Assembly (NCBI RefSeq): GCF_900292035.1
Contig: NZ_OMPO01000003.1
Span: forward strand, 310,001 to 374,000
Length of the DNA: 64,000 nt
DNA from: Blastococcus sp. Marseille-P5729
Lineage (GTDB): Bacteria; Actinomycetota; Actinomycetes; Mycobacteriales; Antricoccaceae
Direction: 5' to 3'
Part shown: in pieces, positions 63,751 to 64,000 of the stretch
Layout: each line of letters opens with the position of its first letter
Position numbering within the stretch: the stretch's first letter is position 1
Translations under genes and position numbers: made by a program
The notes under the pieces: generated by a model
What the model saw: the letters and a program-made list of their open reading frames with translations, nothing else
What the model was told of the DNA's origin: nothing
Database searches by the model: none

Positions 63751-64000
63751 CTAGTCATTCCCCAGGCCGTTGTTGTTCCCGGGGCCGGACGGCGGGCCCT
63801 GGGTCGGCGGCTGCTGCTCGGTCGTCGGCTGCGGGTCCGGAGCCGCGGTCGGCGCTGGAGCGGGCGTCTGCGTGGGATCACCCGCCGGCGGTACGCAGCC
63901 GGTCGCCGGGTCCTGCCCCGCCTGGCACGGCTGGCCCGCGGGCGCCTTGCCGGAGGACACGCTGTACTTGATCGTGATGCCGGGGCTGACCGATGACCCA
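63751..64000 (-). CDS. Penicillin-binding protein, C-terminal end (PASTA and Pro-rich tail)
   Basis: Only about 82 codons at the 3' end are present; the gene enters from the right edge. SSVSPGITIKYSVSSGKAPA is the last strand pair of a PASTA domain. A Cys-containing loop (CQAGQDPATGC) and a Pro/Thr/Gln-rich tail ending NNNGLGND follow. This tail and the neighbour metallophosphoesterase point to a PonA2-type bifunctional transglycosylase/transpeptidase; the catalytic domains are outside the window. Confidence 0.75.
   Translation of the reverse strand, partial: GSSVSPGITIKYSVSSGKAPAGQPCQAGQDPATGCVPPAGDPTQTPAPAPTAAPDPQPTTEQQPPTQGPPSGPGNNNGLGND

Overview
The window is high-GC DNA with the gene content of an aerobic actinomycete (Actinomycetota). 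Lineage signs are the DUF3618/holin-III/coiled-coil trio, a ponA-type PBP next to a metallophosphoesterase, a FadE5-type 618-residue acyl-CoA dehydrogenase, an accD1-accA1-acyl-CoA dehydrogenase operon under a divergent TetR, a form II CoxSLM molybdenum hydroxylase, many GTG starts and several apparently leaderless promoters (TAnnnT 6-9 nt before the start codon). Genus cannot be fixed from sequence alone. A glutaminyl-tRNA synthetase beside gltX is unusual for the phylum.

Layout. 1-7.7 kb: partial acyl-CoA dehydrogenase, divergent gltX/glnS, a two-component system, and a sigma factor overlapping an O6-alkylguanine-DNA alkyltransferase. 7.9-12.7 kb: coxS-L-M-G. 13-17.4 kb: two related exported proteins, a GNAT, a hydrolase/SDR operon with a divergent TetR. 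17.4-25 kb, all on the minus strand: MFS, CoxD, CoxE, CoxI/XdhC (maturation factors for the Cox hydroxylase), PhzF, a ThiD/PdxK kinase and a PfkB kinase. 25-33 kb: a 50-residue protein, a GNAT, the leucine-degradation operon and its TetR, a YihY membrane protein. 33-35.4 kb: an SGNH/GDSL hydrolase gene cut in two by a 1.35-kb IS110-family element. 35.5-48.4 kb: lipid and small-molecule metabolism (FadE5, nitronate monooxygenase, acyl-CoA ligase, MetY with a CoA-binding protein, FAH family, esterase, MFS, thiolase) plus a cysteine-rich metallothionein-like protein. 48.5-50.6 kb: the DUF3618/holin trio. 50.9-56.9 kb: gltBD. 57-62.6 kb: GT2, large catalase, PIG-L deacetylase, NodS-like methyltransferase and an acyl-CoA-dehydrogenase-like protein. 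62.6-64 kb: tRNA-Pro, metallophosphoesterase and the 3' end of a PASTA-type PBP.

The most interesting object is the IS110 element. Removing 33749-35097 restores the SGNH reading frame exactly and leaves one TC dinucleotide, as expected for IS110 core-dinucleotide recombination. Its 5' non-coding end can fold into a bridge-RNA-like structure. One predicted loop carries a 7-nt complement to the target gene. A second loop carries an 8-nt match to the right end and a 6-nt complement to the left end. A consensus TTGACA box overlaps the transposase stop codon, so circularisation would build a promoter facing this RNA. Other points of interest are the metallothionein-like gene with a promoter-overlapping inverted repeat, the uncharacterised PIG-L/NodS/GT2/ACAD set, two families of intergenic repeats, and a 12-bp motif shared by the fadE5 and SGNH promoters.
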